23,697 nt of DNA from UBA2365 sp964594045 (GCA_964594045.1 CAZQKR010000055.1:1-23697), one strand, 5' to 3'; counted from the stretch's first letter, positions 1 through 8,537 are shown. The notes: a model not told the origin generated them from the sequence alone. Made by a program: numbers and translations.

Positions 1-37
1 ATTTTAATCCAACGCACTCGAATCAGTTGACGCTTTT

Positions 38-55
38 TTAATCGAACTCAGGTTA
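38..55 (-). repeat. outward-facing IS-like terminal repeat, left scaffold end
   Basis: The reverse complement reads TAACCTGAGTTCGATTAA and is identical over 18 bp to 23643-23660 on the + strand. Both copies read outward from the window, and the sequences diverge immediately beyond the shared 18 bp. That is the pattern of the two terminal inverted repeats of one insertion sequence type. No transposase is present in the window, so the family cannot be assigned. The stop codon of the neighbouring gene lies inside this repeat. Confidence 0.55.
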
Positions 56-655
56 ATAGTATATTGATTGAATAGCAAGTGCCTGATCATCAGCATCATC
101 AACGCCATTCGTAAAATTTTTGGCAAATCGGTTTAACAAGGGAAAGTGATTTGGCCTCCGCCTGTGAATTTCATCCGGGCCTTTCCCGGTTTTACCTGTA
201 GTCTGCATTTTTGCAAAATATGGCCAAAATCCAAATGTCCCCGAACTGTCTGTTTTAAAACACATCATATGACGGACGGATTTTCGTAGTATATCAGGAA
301 TATGATCATACTCAGGATATTCCAGATATATTTCCGCCAAAATGTTTTGTATGGGAATTACACTAAAGGCATTTGAATCGTAAAAACAGCGTTTTTTTAA
401 AAATGTCAACTTTTCATTCAGATGGATATATGACGGCCATTCTCCTTCAAACTTTTCAATGCCACTAGTTTGTTTAACCTGAGCATTTTCCAAAAAAATC
501 AGGCCACCCTTTACGGTATTTTTAAGTGTACTATCCGGTAATACCTGAGAGAATGAAACTGCTTTATTTGTCCCAGGCTTAATTTGAGCCAAATTGGCCT
601 GAAAATATAAAAGATTCAGTGTCAATATCAATACTATGGAATTAAATACGGACAT
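53..655 (-). CDS. secreted protein of unknown function, apparently 3'-truncated at an IS-like repeat
   Basis: I do not recognise the family. The reading frame is open from 724, but Met at 655 is the better start because it is followed directly by a signal peptide of about 24 residues (hydrophobic core VLILTLNLLYF, cleavage near NLAQ). The mature part is mixed alpha/beta in character, with GFWPYF and a C-terminal DADDQALAIQSIYY. DADD-type motifs occur in alpha-helical toroid enzymes, but this one match is too weak to name a function. The protein ends five residues after that motif, and its TAA stop (53-55) lies within the 18-bp repeat at 38-55. I infer that an IS insertion removed the C-terminus. 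The product would be exported to the periplasm or cell surface if still made. Confidence 0.55.
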   Translation of the reverse strand: MSVFNSIVLILTLNLLYFQANLAQIKPGTNKAVSFSQVLPDSTLKNTVKGGLIFLENAQVKQTSGIEKFEGEWPSYIHLNEKLTFLKKRCFYDSNAFSVIPIQNILAEIYLEYPEYDHIPDILRKSVRHMMCFKTDSSGTFGFWPYFAKMQTTGKTGKGPDEIHRRRPNHFPLLNRFAKNFTNGVDDADDQALAIQSIYY

Positions 656-968
656 CTTGAACTCATTTGAATGTTTGCAGCAAAAGGTAACTGCTAAACT
701 ATAAATTTCTTCTGAATAATGCAAGATCCTGCAATCATTAAACCATTTTGCTCAGTGTAGAATCAGGAGTGCACATAAAATGGGTTAAACCTGGTGAAAT
801 TACAGGATAAAAGTAAAGGTCCATTTTGTTAAAAGGTAATGACAAAGATAAATTAAAGGGTGTTGATTTCTATAACAGGATTGCGGATCAGGTCCTCAAT
901 TACTGCAGGGAGTTCATAACAATATTGATTGTTGATTCTTGATATGCGCTCTGATAATTAATTAAATT

Positions 969-1280
969 GGCTCTATATTGATTCGTGTGGTTAAATCAAT
1001 TTGATTAAATCTCCCTGGATTTTCAGAGGAATACAAAATACAGCTATTCCACGAAGTTGCACGAAGAAGGCACAAAGAGCACAAAGTCAATACATTATAA
1101 TGAAAATCAAGTGAATTTTTTGTGGTCAAAAAGTAAAAACTTCGTGTATTTCGTTGCTGCTTCGTGTTCTTTGTGGAATTCTCTAAAAATCAATGTTCCA
1201 CGAAGTTTGTCAAAAATCACTGAATCAAAGACACTTGTTGATCAAATCAGGTAGAAATCCACACGAATCAACATAGAGCC
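969..1280 (+). repeat. MITE-like hairpin repeat, copy 1 (best preserved)
   Basis: The ends are 22-bp inverted repeats (969-990 and 1259-1280) matching at 21 of 22 positions. Inside them, a second pair of segments, TTCCACGAAG... near 1047 and ...CTTTGTGGAA ending near 1179, is also complementary, so one strand could fold into a long imperfect hairpin of about 312 nt. Related copies lie at 7760-8054 (same direction) and 19062-19357 (reversed). The open frame at 1057-1254 is inside the repeat and is not considered a gene. The rest of the 725-1400 gap shows nothing recognisable. Confidence 0.75.
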
Positions 1281-1401
1281 AATAAATCAATAGTTCACTC
1301 CAAACATTTTAGATTGATCATTTTGATTTCATTTCCTCCCGGTACCTGCATTTCTCCTTATTCTTAACAATAGAGTACCAGAATTTTAAAAAAATGCATC
1401 C

Positions 1402-1430
1402 AAAAAAAAAGGTTGCCAAAATGGCAACCC
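1402..1430 (-). terminator. rho-independent terminator of gdhA
   Basis: Read on the minus strand there is a 7-bp perfect stem, GGTTGCC, with a 5-nt loop and GGCAACC (1411-1429), followed by nine T residues (1402-1410). It lies 28 bp past the gdhA stop, in the correct orientation. Confidence 0.9.
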
Positions 1431-1457
1431 TTTATATGCTAAAAGATTTTCTGCAGA

Positions 1458-2819
1458 TCAGAATACACCCTGTTGGATCATGGCGTTGGCAACTTTAACA
1501 AAGCCAGCAATATTTGCACCTTTTACATAATCCACATAGTCCCCTTTATTACCATGTTGCATACAGTTTTCATGGATATCCACCATAATGCTGTGTAATT
1601 TTTTGTCAACTTCTTCAGCGGACCAGGAGATTTTCATGCCGTTTTGAGTCATTTCGAGTCCGGAAGTAGCTACACCACCCGCATTGGATGCTTTACCCGG
1701 AGAATACAATATTTTCGCCTGTTGGAAAACAGCAACAGCTTCTGGTGTGGAAGGCATGTTTGCACCTTCAGAAACACACATACAGCCGTTTTTAACCAAA
1801 GCTTCTGCGTCTTCTTTATTCAGTTCGTTTTGTGTAGCACAAGGAAGCGCAATATCCACCTTTGCTTCCCATGGTCTTTTCCCTGGATGGAATGTGGCTT
1901 CCGGATATTTTTGAGCGTAAGGGGCAACGATGTCATTATTGGAGAACCTCAGTTCAAGCATATAGTCAATTTTCTCTCCGGAAATGCCTTTAGGATCATA
2001 AATATAACCATCAGGACCTGAAATAGTTACGACTTTACCACCCAGATCATTTACTTTTTTTGCAGCACCCCATGCGACGTTACCAAAACCAGAGATGGCC
2101 ACTGTTTTTCCTTCAAAAGATTGTCCTTTGGTAGCCAGCATTTCCTTGGCAAAATAAACCACACCATAGCCGGTTGCCTCAGGTCTGTTCAAAGAACCTC
2201 CATATTCAAGGCCTTTTCCTGTCAATACACCCACGTGGGTATTGGTCAGTTTTTTGTACATGCCATACATATAACCGATTTCTCTTCCGCCAACACCGAT
2301 ATCTCCTGCCGGAACGTCAGTGTCAGGTCCGATAAATTTGTACAATTCCTGCATGAATGCCTGGCAGAATCTCATTACCTCATTATCGGATTTGCCTTTA
2401 GGGTCAAAATCAGAACCACCTTTACCGCCACCCATAGGAAGTGTTGTCAAACTGTTCTTCAGGATCTGTTCAAATCCCAGGAACTTCAAAATACTCAGGT
2501 TAACTGTCGGGTGGAAACGCAAACCTCCTTTATAGGGACCGATCGCATTGTTGAACTGGATCCTGTAACCTTTATTGACCTGAACTTTGCCGAGATCATT
2601 CACCCAGGAAACTTTGAACATGAAAACCCTGTCAGGCTCAACCAGTCTTTCCAGCAACCCATAACCCTGATACTGGGGATTTTCTTTTATATAAGGAATT
2701 ACTTCCTCAACAACTTCATGAACTGCCTGATGGAACTCAGGTTGATTGGGATTTCTTTGTTTCAAATTGTTCATGAAATCCTGAACATTTAATACATCCG
2801 TATTTAACAACGTTGACAT
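1458..2819 (-). CDS. gdhA: NADP-type glutamate dehydrogenase
   Basis: Hexameric cytoplasmic enzyme that makes glutamate from 2-oxoglutarate and ammonia using NAD(P)H, a main ammonium-assimilation step. At 453 residues it fits the short bacterial/fungal type. The substrate site is complete: KGGLRFHP (97-104), PMGGGKGGSDFDPKGKS (128-144) with the catalytic Lys at 133, and PAGDIGVGGRE (170-180) with the catalytic Asp at 173. The dinucleotide-binding turn SGFGNVAWGA is at 243-252. Met 1 (MSTLLNTDVLN) gives the usual N-terminal length. The gene is monocistronic, with a strong terminator 28 bp downstream and an AT-rich leader of more than 150 bp upstream. NADP over NAD preference is inferred from the subfamily, not read from a single residue. 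Confidence 0.97.
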   Translation of the reverse strand: MSTLLNTDVLNVQDFMNNLKQRNPNQPEFHQAVHEVVEEVIPYIKENPQYQGYGLLERLVEPDRVFMFKVSWVNDLGKVQVNKGYRIQFNNAIGPYKGGLRFHPTVNLSILKFLGFEQILKNSLTTLPMGGGKGGSDFDPKGKSDNEVMRFCQAFMQELYKFIGPDTDVPAGDIGVGGREIGYMYGMYKKLTNTHVGVLTGKGLEYGGSLNRPEATGYGVVYFAKEMLATKGQSFEGKTVAISGFGNVAWGAAKKVNDLGGKVVTISGPDGYIYDPKGISGEKIDYMLELRFSNNDIVAPYAQKYPEATFHPGKRPWEAKVDIALPCATQNELNKEDAEALVKNGCMCVSEGANMPSTPEAVAVFQQAKILYSPGKASNAGGVATSGLEMTQNGMKISWSAEEVDKKLHSIMVDIHENCMQHGNKGDYVDYVKGANIAGFVKVANAMIQQGVF

Positions 2820-3233
2820 ACGATAACACTTTAATTGATTAAAAAAAATTAGTTATTTCCCTTTAATGCTCATCTAAAAATGAGATCATAAAATTAGAAT
2901 ATAATTCGGAAATAAAATAATTTTTAATCATTTATTTTACCAGAAATCAAAATTTGGACTTATAATAAATAATATTCTGAATTGTAATATTTGTACGGTT
3001 GGTTAAATCTGCAATTTTTTGTCAGTATTATTGTGAATTTATCACACGACTCACTTTTGCTGATTAGATTTGCATCGTCAGGTTCTTTGGCAATGGACAA
3101 GGAAAAATCTGCATTTTCAGATCCGGATTCAGAATTGTTTTTATTTTCCTCCGGAAAATCGAATACAGTTCAGATCTTGATCATTATCCAGCAAAAACCC
3201 ATTGGACTCAAATTTTTGAAAAACGCATGCAAT

Positions 3234-3812
3234 ATGTTGAATTTTAACTTTTTACTCCGCCTCAAATACATTCTGGAAAAAAATCTCAATGAATACATCA
3301 AATGGGTCATTCTGATCGGGTTGTATGGTTTTTACCGGATGATGGCTGCGGTGATTGAGCCTGGCCGGATCATGTTCCTCCTTGTACCACTGATCGCCAT
3401 ATCATTTCTGGTATTTACGCTGGAATGGATCATTGAGAGCCTGATCGCAGTGCTGATACCGGACACAAAACCGGATAAAGAGCTCAAAAAGACCGGGATA
3501 AGGGTTATCCTTTTCCTGATGCTCGGCATAACCGGATTTGTGGTATTTTTATTCACCAACTTCATTCCCTTTTTCAGCCTGGGATTTTTTGGATTGATCA
3601 GCAGTGTGTTGTCCGTTTTCCTTGTTAAAAGGAATCCTTATTTCTATTTGAGCCTGCTGCTTATGGCTATTGGCCTGACAGGCATGATCTTCAGTTTTGT
3701 TCAGAACACGGGATTTTCTTTATTCGGCATATTGTTTTACCTGGGATTTACTGTATTTTATTTTTTCAGGTTATACCAAAACAGGAGAAAAAAGGAAGCA
3801 TCCGGTTCATAA
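3234..3812 (+). CDS. multi-pass membrane protein, function unknown
   Basis: A 192-residue protein with about six hydrophobic segments (approximately 22-42, 45-75, 88-108, 111-131, 136-156 and 159-180) and a basic C-terminus (NRRKK), so it should sit in the inner membrane. No domain family is recognised. The start is uncertain: the frame is open from 2991, and ATG 3093 is a real alternative because a -7-like box TAGATTTG lies at 3064-3071. I chose 3234 because it begins just before the amphipathic and membrane part. The gene meets the minus-strand nuclease-domain gene tail to tail with a 6-bp overlap (3807-3812), leaving no room for a terminator between them. Confidence 0.7.
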   Translation: MLNFNFLLRLKYILEKNLNEYIKWVILIGLYGFYRMMAAVIEPGRIMFLLVPLIAISFLVFTLEWIIESLIAVLIPDTKPDKELKKTGIRVILFLMLGITGFVVFLFTNFIPFFSLGFFGLISSVLSVFLVKRNPYFYLSLLLMAIGLTGMIFSFVQNTGFSLFGILFYLGFTVFYFFRLYQNRRKKEASGS

Positions 3813-4286
3813 TGGAAATTTTGCCAGCATTTTGGTTGACTGGCTTGCAAATTCCGCTTCGAACGCAAATGACTGCTCGCCGTTTGTGATCAACAAAAAT
3901 GGCGCCTGAAGTTTAAAATTATACCATCCGACCTGGTCTGCAGTACTTTGATCAATCCTGACCTGAAAAGATTTTACCTCCACGATCATCAAAGGCTGTG
4001 CAGCGTGATCAAAAATCAGCAGGTCAAACCGCTTTTTCTGACCATTGACCAGGATTTGCTTTTCAACTGCAATCCGGCTTCTGGGCACCCCCTTTTCATC
4101 CATCAGAAAACACAATACTGCTTGCCTGACAAGCTCTTCAGGACTCAAATGGACATATCTTCTTCTAACAGGATCATAGACGAGTTTTTTTTCTTCGCCA
4201 TGTATCCTAAGTTTACTGATATAGCTCTTCAAATTCAGATTCAATTCCATTTGTTGATCTTTTACCCGGATCCACTTATTCCGCAT
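3807..4286 (-). CDS. stand-alone HsdR N-terminal nuclease-domain protein
   Basis: A 159-residue protein resembling the HSDR_N_2 domain found at the N-terminus of type I restriction subunit R. Here the domain stands alone, without the helicase motor. The PD-(D/E)XK-like core is visible: RFDLLIFD with Asp 88, then IVEVK with Glu 103 and Lys 105, followed by a helix with QVGWYN. A basic N-terminal part (YDPVRRRYVHLSPEE) is typical of the family. Its ATG shares one base with the stop of the upstream ATPase gene (TAATG at 4284-4288), so translation is very probably coupled and the start is well supported. Short proteins of this kind are common in Bacteroidota and their role is not established. Nuclease activity is inferred from the residues only. 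Confidence 0.82.
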   Translation of the reverse strand: MRNKWIRVKDQQMELNLNLKSYISKLRIHGEEKKLVYDPVRRRYVHLSPEELVRQAVLCFLMDEKGVPRSRIAVEKQILVNGQKKRFDLLIFDHAAQPLMIVEVKSFQVRIDQSTADQVGWYNFKLQAPFLLITNGEQSFAFEAEFASQSTKMLAKFPL

Positions 4287-6682
4287 TAAAGTCGATCGGA
4301 CATTAAATTTGATTCGATGAATGAACTGAACACTTTTACCGGTGCTTCTTTCAAATCGAGTGTATTCAGATCAATCACTTTGATCCCGGCCTTTTCTGCC
4401 TGCCACAAAATATACATTTGCCATTGTATATCGTTGAATGAAGCGGAATTGAGGAGACCATCCTGCGTAAGCAGAAAGTGCCTGTTTTGGATATCCAGCA
4501 GATTTTCCAACAACAGATTGAACGGAGTCTCCAGAATTCGCATTTTTTTGATCCCTTTCTGATCCAGCATTGCCAGTATCAGCTCATTGAGTGGACCGGA
4601 CAAGCAGGAATATATTATGGTGTTTTCCATTTTAAATATTTCGATCTGTGGCGCCACATCGCGGATCAGGTGAGCCAGATTCCGGGCACCATACAAGCGT
4701 TCGGTATGGTTCATTTCCCGGAGTTCCATCAATCCCTGCTGATGGTACCCTTTCAATTCAAAGACCATTGGAAGAGGTTTACAGGAGCTGACCAGTCTGG
4801 ACAATCCGGGATCTCCTTCTTCCAGAGCTATGACTTTAGGGATTTCTGTTTTCAAAAGTTGGGAAATTTCAGAAAAATGAGTTTCATAAGATGCATCCTC
4901 TAAGTCAAACAGTATGATATCTGCACCTGTTTTGAGAACGGAAGGCGTTTCGCCCAGAGACACGGCAGGGATGATCAGCACCGGAAACAGCATCCACAGA
5001 AATTCCGGCAGCCGGTGGACAATATCATGCCAATCTTCAACCGTGATCACATTTTTATTGACGAGCTGGCGGTAAAGTCTGCTGTTTTTATTTTCCATTG
5101 ATTCCAGTGACCGGCTGATTCCTGCAGATGCAGATCTCAATTCCCGGAGTTGTGCCAACCGGATCAGATTAAGTTCCAGATCCAGGAATTCCTGTAGTGA
5201 AGAAGTTGTCACCTTTTGCAGGAAATGTCCGTTTTGCTCTATGATGTTTTGTATATACCAGTTTTTGAAAAAAACAGTCCAGTCTTTTGGTGAAAGGTAG
5301 AGCATATTTTGGATCAGCAGCCGGTCATTTGGTTCATGTGAGAAGTAAAACTGATTAAAAGCAAAACACTTGATGAATAGGTCTGCTTTACCCGATACCT
5401 CGTTCAACTGTTTCAGTATTGATTCCAGTTGCTTCAGATGCTTATCCAGGTTGAATGCAGCGGGTTCAAAAGTTTTATTCAAAATTTTACTTTCCTGCAA
5501 TTTCCGGTAAAAGGATTCTAGCTCTTCGGATAATTTCACCAATGCAGGATCATCCGTTGCATGTATATTGAGTTTTCCTGTTTCCTTTTGGGCAAAATCC
5601 CGGACATAAGACGGAAATACTTCCAAAAACTCTGATAAAACAGCAAGTTTCTGTTCCAATTGACCCGCATCCAACCCTCCTTCTAACAGAAGTTTTTTGT
5701 CTTCTTCATACACACTGAAACCAGGTATTTGTCTGAATATCTGAATCGTTTTCATAAAAGACTCTGTCAATAACTCAGGCATTCCGGGCATTTCCTGTGT
5801 TTGCGAAGCTGGTTTCCGTAATATACTTTTTCCCGGACCTGCAGCGATATGCGTAACTGCTGATGTCAGGTAGTCCTGCAGCTGGACTTTGGTACGTTCC
5901 AAATACACCTGCCCCTGCGCGGAGAAGGGAATCGATTTCTCCAGCCTCAAATTGATTCTTTCATTGAAAAAAAGTCCGACAGAGATCAATTTGTTCACAC
6001 AGGATTTGCGCATCTCTGCAACCCATTCCATGATTTCTGACCAGGCCTGGATACCGGAGGACAACCGGTAAATGTCCTCTTTAAAAAATGTATCCACATG
6101 TGCTTCTGATCGCTCATAAAACTGCCTCGCTTTCAGGATGATCTCAGCAAGTCTGTCGTATTCCTGCTGAGTAAAATGCATTTCCCCGATCCTGAAAAGC
6201 GGATTAAAATGAAGTGTTTCCATAGAATGCCGGTCAAAAGCATTCAGGACAACCAATTCATGCCATGTTTTTCCGACCAGCAAAACTTTATTAAGTTTTT
6301 CAAAATGATTTTTAATTGCAACGGTCAATTCTGCCCTTTTCAATTCTTTGCCGGCAAAATCATTTTCATCGAAAGAAATCTCATTTGACTTGATCCGGGC
6401 GATCAATTTGTGTATTTGTTCATCCTGCAACACCACCGGATCAAATACCAGGGCTTGATCCGTGAACAGGAATCTCCTCAGTTTTTTTTGCAGAAGTAAA
6501 GCCTGTTGAACATTGCTGACCACCATGAATACCCGTTTCCCATTCAATCTTTGCCTCCTGCATATTTCAGAAAGAAGAAACGACTTGCCCGACATTTTCT
6601 GACCTGTGCATATTACAGTTCCACCTGTTCCAGTTGCTTCTTCAACCTTTTTTTGATATGAATCCAAATAATAACTTTGCAT
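4286..6682 (-). CDS. large P-loop ATPase resembling a degenerate SF1 (AAA_11/12-type) helicase
   Basis: A 798-residue cytoplasmic protein. The N-terminus has a Walker A loop GQKMSGKS (27-34) followed by NGKRVFMVVSNVQQAL (47-62), which matches the order seen in SF1 helicases of the AAA_11/AAA_12 group, where motif Ia follows the P-loop. The middle (about 100-560) is long, helical and charged. Near 565-600 the segment LFPVLIIPAVSL...IILFDLEDASYE resembles the helicase stretch that normally carries Walker B DEAS/DEAQ, but here DE is replaced by DLED. I see no clear motif VI arginine finger. The last 50 residues (WQMYILWQAEKAGIKVIDLN) resemble the helicase C-terminal tail. It may therefore bind nucleotide without being a full motor. 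It is coupled to the downstream nuclease-domain gene. The family call is tentative. Confidence 0.6.
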   Translation of the reverse strand: MQSYYLDSYQKKVEEATGTGGTVICTGQKMSGKSFLLSEICRRQRLNGKRVFMVVSNVQQALLLQKKLRRFLFTDQALVFDPVVLQDEQIHKLIARIKSNEISFDENDFAGKELKRAELTVAIKNHFEKLNKVLLVGKTWHELVVLNAFDRHSMETLHFNPLFRIGEMHFTQQEYDRLAEIILKARQFYERSEAHVDTFFKEDIYRLSSGIQAWSEIMEWVAEMRKSCVNKLISVGLFFNERINLRLEKSIPFSAQGQVYLERTKVQLQDYLTSAVTHIAAGPGKSILRKPASQTQEMPGMPELLTESFMKTIQIFRQIPGFSVYEEDKKLLLEGGLDAGQLEQKLAVLSEFLEVFPSYVRDFAQKETGKLNIHATDDPALVKLSEELESFYRKLQESKILNKTFEPAAFNLDKHLKQLESILKQLNEVSGKADLFIKCFAFNQFYFSHEPNDRLLIQNMLYLSPKDWTVFFKNWYIQNIIEQNGHFLQKVTTSSLQEFLDLELNLIRLAQLRELRSASAGISRSLESMENKNSRLYRQLVNKNVITVEDWHDIVHRLPEFLWMLFPVLIIPAVSLGETPSVLKTGADIILFDLEDASYETHFSEISQLLKTEIPKVIALEEGDPGLSRLVSSCKPLPMVFELKGYHQQGLMELREMNHTERLYGARNLAHLIRDVAPQIEIFKMENTIIYSCLSGPLNELILAMLDQKGIKKMRILETPFNLLLENLLDIQNRHFLLTQDGLLNSASFNDIQWQMYILWQAEKAGIKVIDLNTLDLKEAPVKVFSSFIESNLMSDRL

Positions 6683-7143
6683 CTCAACAAGGTATTTCCG
6701 GTTCTGAAAACATTGATTTCAGAAAATCGACCAAAATCAATATTGCGATAAAAAATCTATATTTTCCCTGATCAACACAGATTTCATCTTTTACAAAGTT
6801 AATGGCTTTGACTGTGAAATGAATCATTTTGGAAAATATATTTAAGTTCGTGACGAATGCTTAACTGAAATAAAGAAAAACAGCCATAAAGATCATCATG
6901 TAAACACATTGGTTTTGCACTGAACTTTCATGCAAATCCATCATTTGTCAATAGACCGTGAAAGTAAAGCTATTGGTACTGCGTATTTCATTCATGCTTT
7001 GTATCACAGTTATTGAATACACAGTGCGGGACGAAAACCCACATTTTATTTATTGAAGTTGTTGAAGTCCGGTATAAAAATGGTCCAGGATTTTTTTCCT
7101 GTAAAAATTACCTCAAAATGCAAAAGCTGCCTGCTTTGGGATG
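6683..7143. other. intergenic region between divergent genes
   Basis: About 460 bp separating the minus-strand ATPase gene from the plus-strand kinase-like gene. It holds candidate promoter elements near each end (6794-6801 on minus, 7144-7151 on plus, just outside this range). I see no open frame with coding character, no strong hairpin and no copy of the window's repeats. Confidence 0.5.
6794..6801 (-). promoter_or_regulatory. candidate -7 box for the ATPase/nuclease operon
   Basis: The minus strand reads TAACTTTG, a perfect match to the Bacteroidota TAnnTTTG -7 element. It would give a leader of roughly 100 nt before the ATG at 6682. A convincing -33 TTG/TTTG is not visible at the usual distance, so this is tentative. 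Confidence 0.35.
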
Positions 7144-7151
7144 TAACTTTG
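7144..7151 (+). promoter_or_regulatory. candidate -7 box for the kinase-like gene
   Basis: TAACTTTG matches the TAnnTTTG consensus. It lies 21 bp before the TTG start at 7173, giving a leader of only about 15 nt. No good -33 box is seen at the usual spacing. Confidence 0.4.
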
Positions 7152-7172
7152 CAGGATTAAAAACATGAAGAA

Positions 7173-7679
7173 TTGATCATCGGAATAGGAGGAGTCAGCA
7201 GATCCGGAAAAACTACCCTGGCAAATCGCCTTGTTCCCTTTTTCAAAGGCAAACTTACCGGTATTTTGCATCAGGATGAATACGTCATGGCCGGCTATTC
7301 TGCACCACTCATCAATGGAATTTTTGACTGGGAGCATCCGGGTTCAATTGATTTCAATCGTTTGAAACACGATCTATTATGGATGAAAGGCCATCTTGAT
7401 GTAGTGATCCTGGAGGGTTTGTTCGCTTTTTCAGATCCTGATCTTGTGTCCAACTATGATAAAAAAATCTATATTGATCTGGATTACAATACGTTCTACG
7501 AAAGAAAAAAACTGGACTCCAGATGGGGAAAAGTACCTGAATGGTACCTGGAGCATATCTGGAAGAGCCATATAAAATTTGGTTTACCTTCTGATGACAT
7601 TGATTGTTTCAGGTTGAATGGAACAAGTTTTGATAACCTGAAAAGCGTTTTGCTCTATCTTGACGTTCCAGTTGACTAA
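7173..7679 (+). CDS. nicotinamide-riboside/uridine-kinase-like P-loop kinase
   Basis: A 168-residue cytoplasmic protein of the phosphoribulokinase/uridine kinase/nicotinamide riboside kinase group. Visible features are the Walker A loop GVSRSGKT (7-14), the substrate-site segment HQDEY (33-37), FDWEHPGSIDFNRL (51-64, close to the D-W-x-H-P stretch of NRK-type kinases), a Walker B-like VVILEG (77-82) and a basic lid region ERKKLDSR (110-117). The likely reaction is ATP-dependent 5'-phosphorylation of a nucleoside. Nicotinamide riboside is the best guess, uridine or another substrate is possible. There is no in-frame ATG: the frame opens at 7161 and the only sensible start is TTG 7173. An out-of-frame ATG at 7165 encodes just three codons and stops over the TTG. 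This could be an unusual start or a one-base indel. It stands alone in its orientation. Confidence 0.82.
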   Translation: MIIGIGGVSRSGKTTLANRLVPFFKGKLTGILHQDEYVMAGYSAPLINGIFDWEHPGSIDFNRLKHDLLWMKGHLDVVILEGLFAFSDPDLVSNYDKKIYIDLDYNTFYERKKLDSRWGKVPEWYLEHIWKSHIKFGLPSDDIDCFRLNGTSFDNLKSVLLYLDVPVD

Positions 7680-7759
7680 GCCTCAGGATCAGTTTGCACA
7701 ATTATGCAGATCTACCTTTAATTGAATCAGGAACAACGGTCAGGATTGATGTTTATTGA

Positions 7760-8054
7760 GGTTCAATGTTGCTTCGTGTGGGTAAATCAATTTGATCAAA
7801 TCTCCCTGGATTTTCAGAGGATTACCAAATACGACTATTCCACAAAGTTCCTCGGAGAAGGCACAAAGTCAATACATTATATTAAATACCAAGTGAATAT
7901 TAAGTAGTTTAAAAATTCGTGTTTTTCGTGTCTGCTTCGTGCTTTTCGTGGAATTTTCCAAAAAAAATATTCCACGAAATTTGTCAAAGATCACTAAATC
8001 AAAGTACCTTTTTGATCAAATTATACTAAAATCTACACAAATCAACATCTAACC
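7760..8054 (+). repeat. MITE-like hairpin repeat, copy 2
   Basis: It aligns along its full length with 969-1280, for example CTTCGTGTGGGTAAATCAAT near 7772, TCTCCCTGGATTTTCAGAGG near 7801, and the TTCCAC...GTGGAA inner arms. The terminal arms (7760-7781 and 8033-8054) are imperfect inverted repeats with about five mismatches over 22 bp, so this copy is older or more decayed than copy 1. The open frame at 7722-7907 is a by-product of the repeat. Confidence 0.7.
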
Positions 8055-8073
8055 ATTTTTGAGATATTGTGCT

Positions 8074-8268
8074 TTCAAAATTCAGTCTGCTCCGAAAAGT
8101 CTTTGCCTCCTGGTTTTCAGTCAGGACAGGCACTGACGTTTTCAGTCAGTACAGGCCTAAAAGGGGACTTTTAATTTGTTGATTTTCTACCGTTTACCTT
8201 TAGGAGTTGGGATAAAAAACGATTGATAACCAACAAATCAGACTTTTTGGAGCAGGCTCAAAATTGAA
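8074..8268. repeat. second inverted-repeat element, unrelated to the hairpin repeat
   Basis: A 195-bp segment bounded by 28-bp arms (8074-8101 and 8241-8268) that are inverted repeats at 23 of 28 positions, centred on CTGCTCC...GGAGCAG. Inside are two direct copies of an 18-mer, TTTTCAGTCAGGACAGGC and TTTTCAGTCAGTACAGGC (8114-8131 and 8139-8156). There is no open frame. It begins about 20 bp after hairpin repeat copy 2. The rest of the gap (8269-8537) shows nothing recognisable. Confidence 0.55.
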
Positions 8269-8537
8269 TATGACTGTCCGGCTAGTGACAGGTAAATACT
8301 CGTTATATTCCAAGGATTTGCACGGCATTACAGAGAATCGAACATGGCATTGTTAAAAATGCATCCTTATTGTTAATGAAATCCGGGAAATGCCATAAGA
8401 GTGAACGACCTTTGTTCAAGATGTATGTAAAATAAACACGTCAATTGACAACCAAAATTGCTAAAAATTTCATCCGTACAATTGGCATAAGTAATCCTTC
8501 AGCAGAAGCATGAAAATTAATGCACAAACGAGTCAAA

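Noticed and set aside
1057..1254. 65-codon open frame on the plus strand
   Set aside because: It lies entirely within the hairpin repeat 969-1280; its composition follows the repeat and no family is recognisable.
2121..2792. 223-codon open frame opposite gdhA
   Set aside because: Antisense to a strongly conserved enzyme gene; the translation has no recognisable domain and is a by-product of gdhA codon use.
3807..6682. type I restriction-modification locus
   Set aside because: Only an HsdR-N-like domain is present; no HsdM methylase or HsdS specificity gene is nearby and the large neighbour is not a standard HsdR motor.
7722..7907. 61-codon open frame on the plus strand
   Set aside because: It runs into hairpin repeat copy 2 and shows no conserved features.
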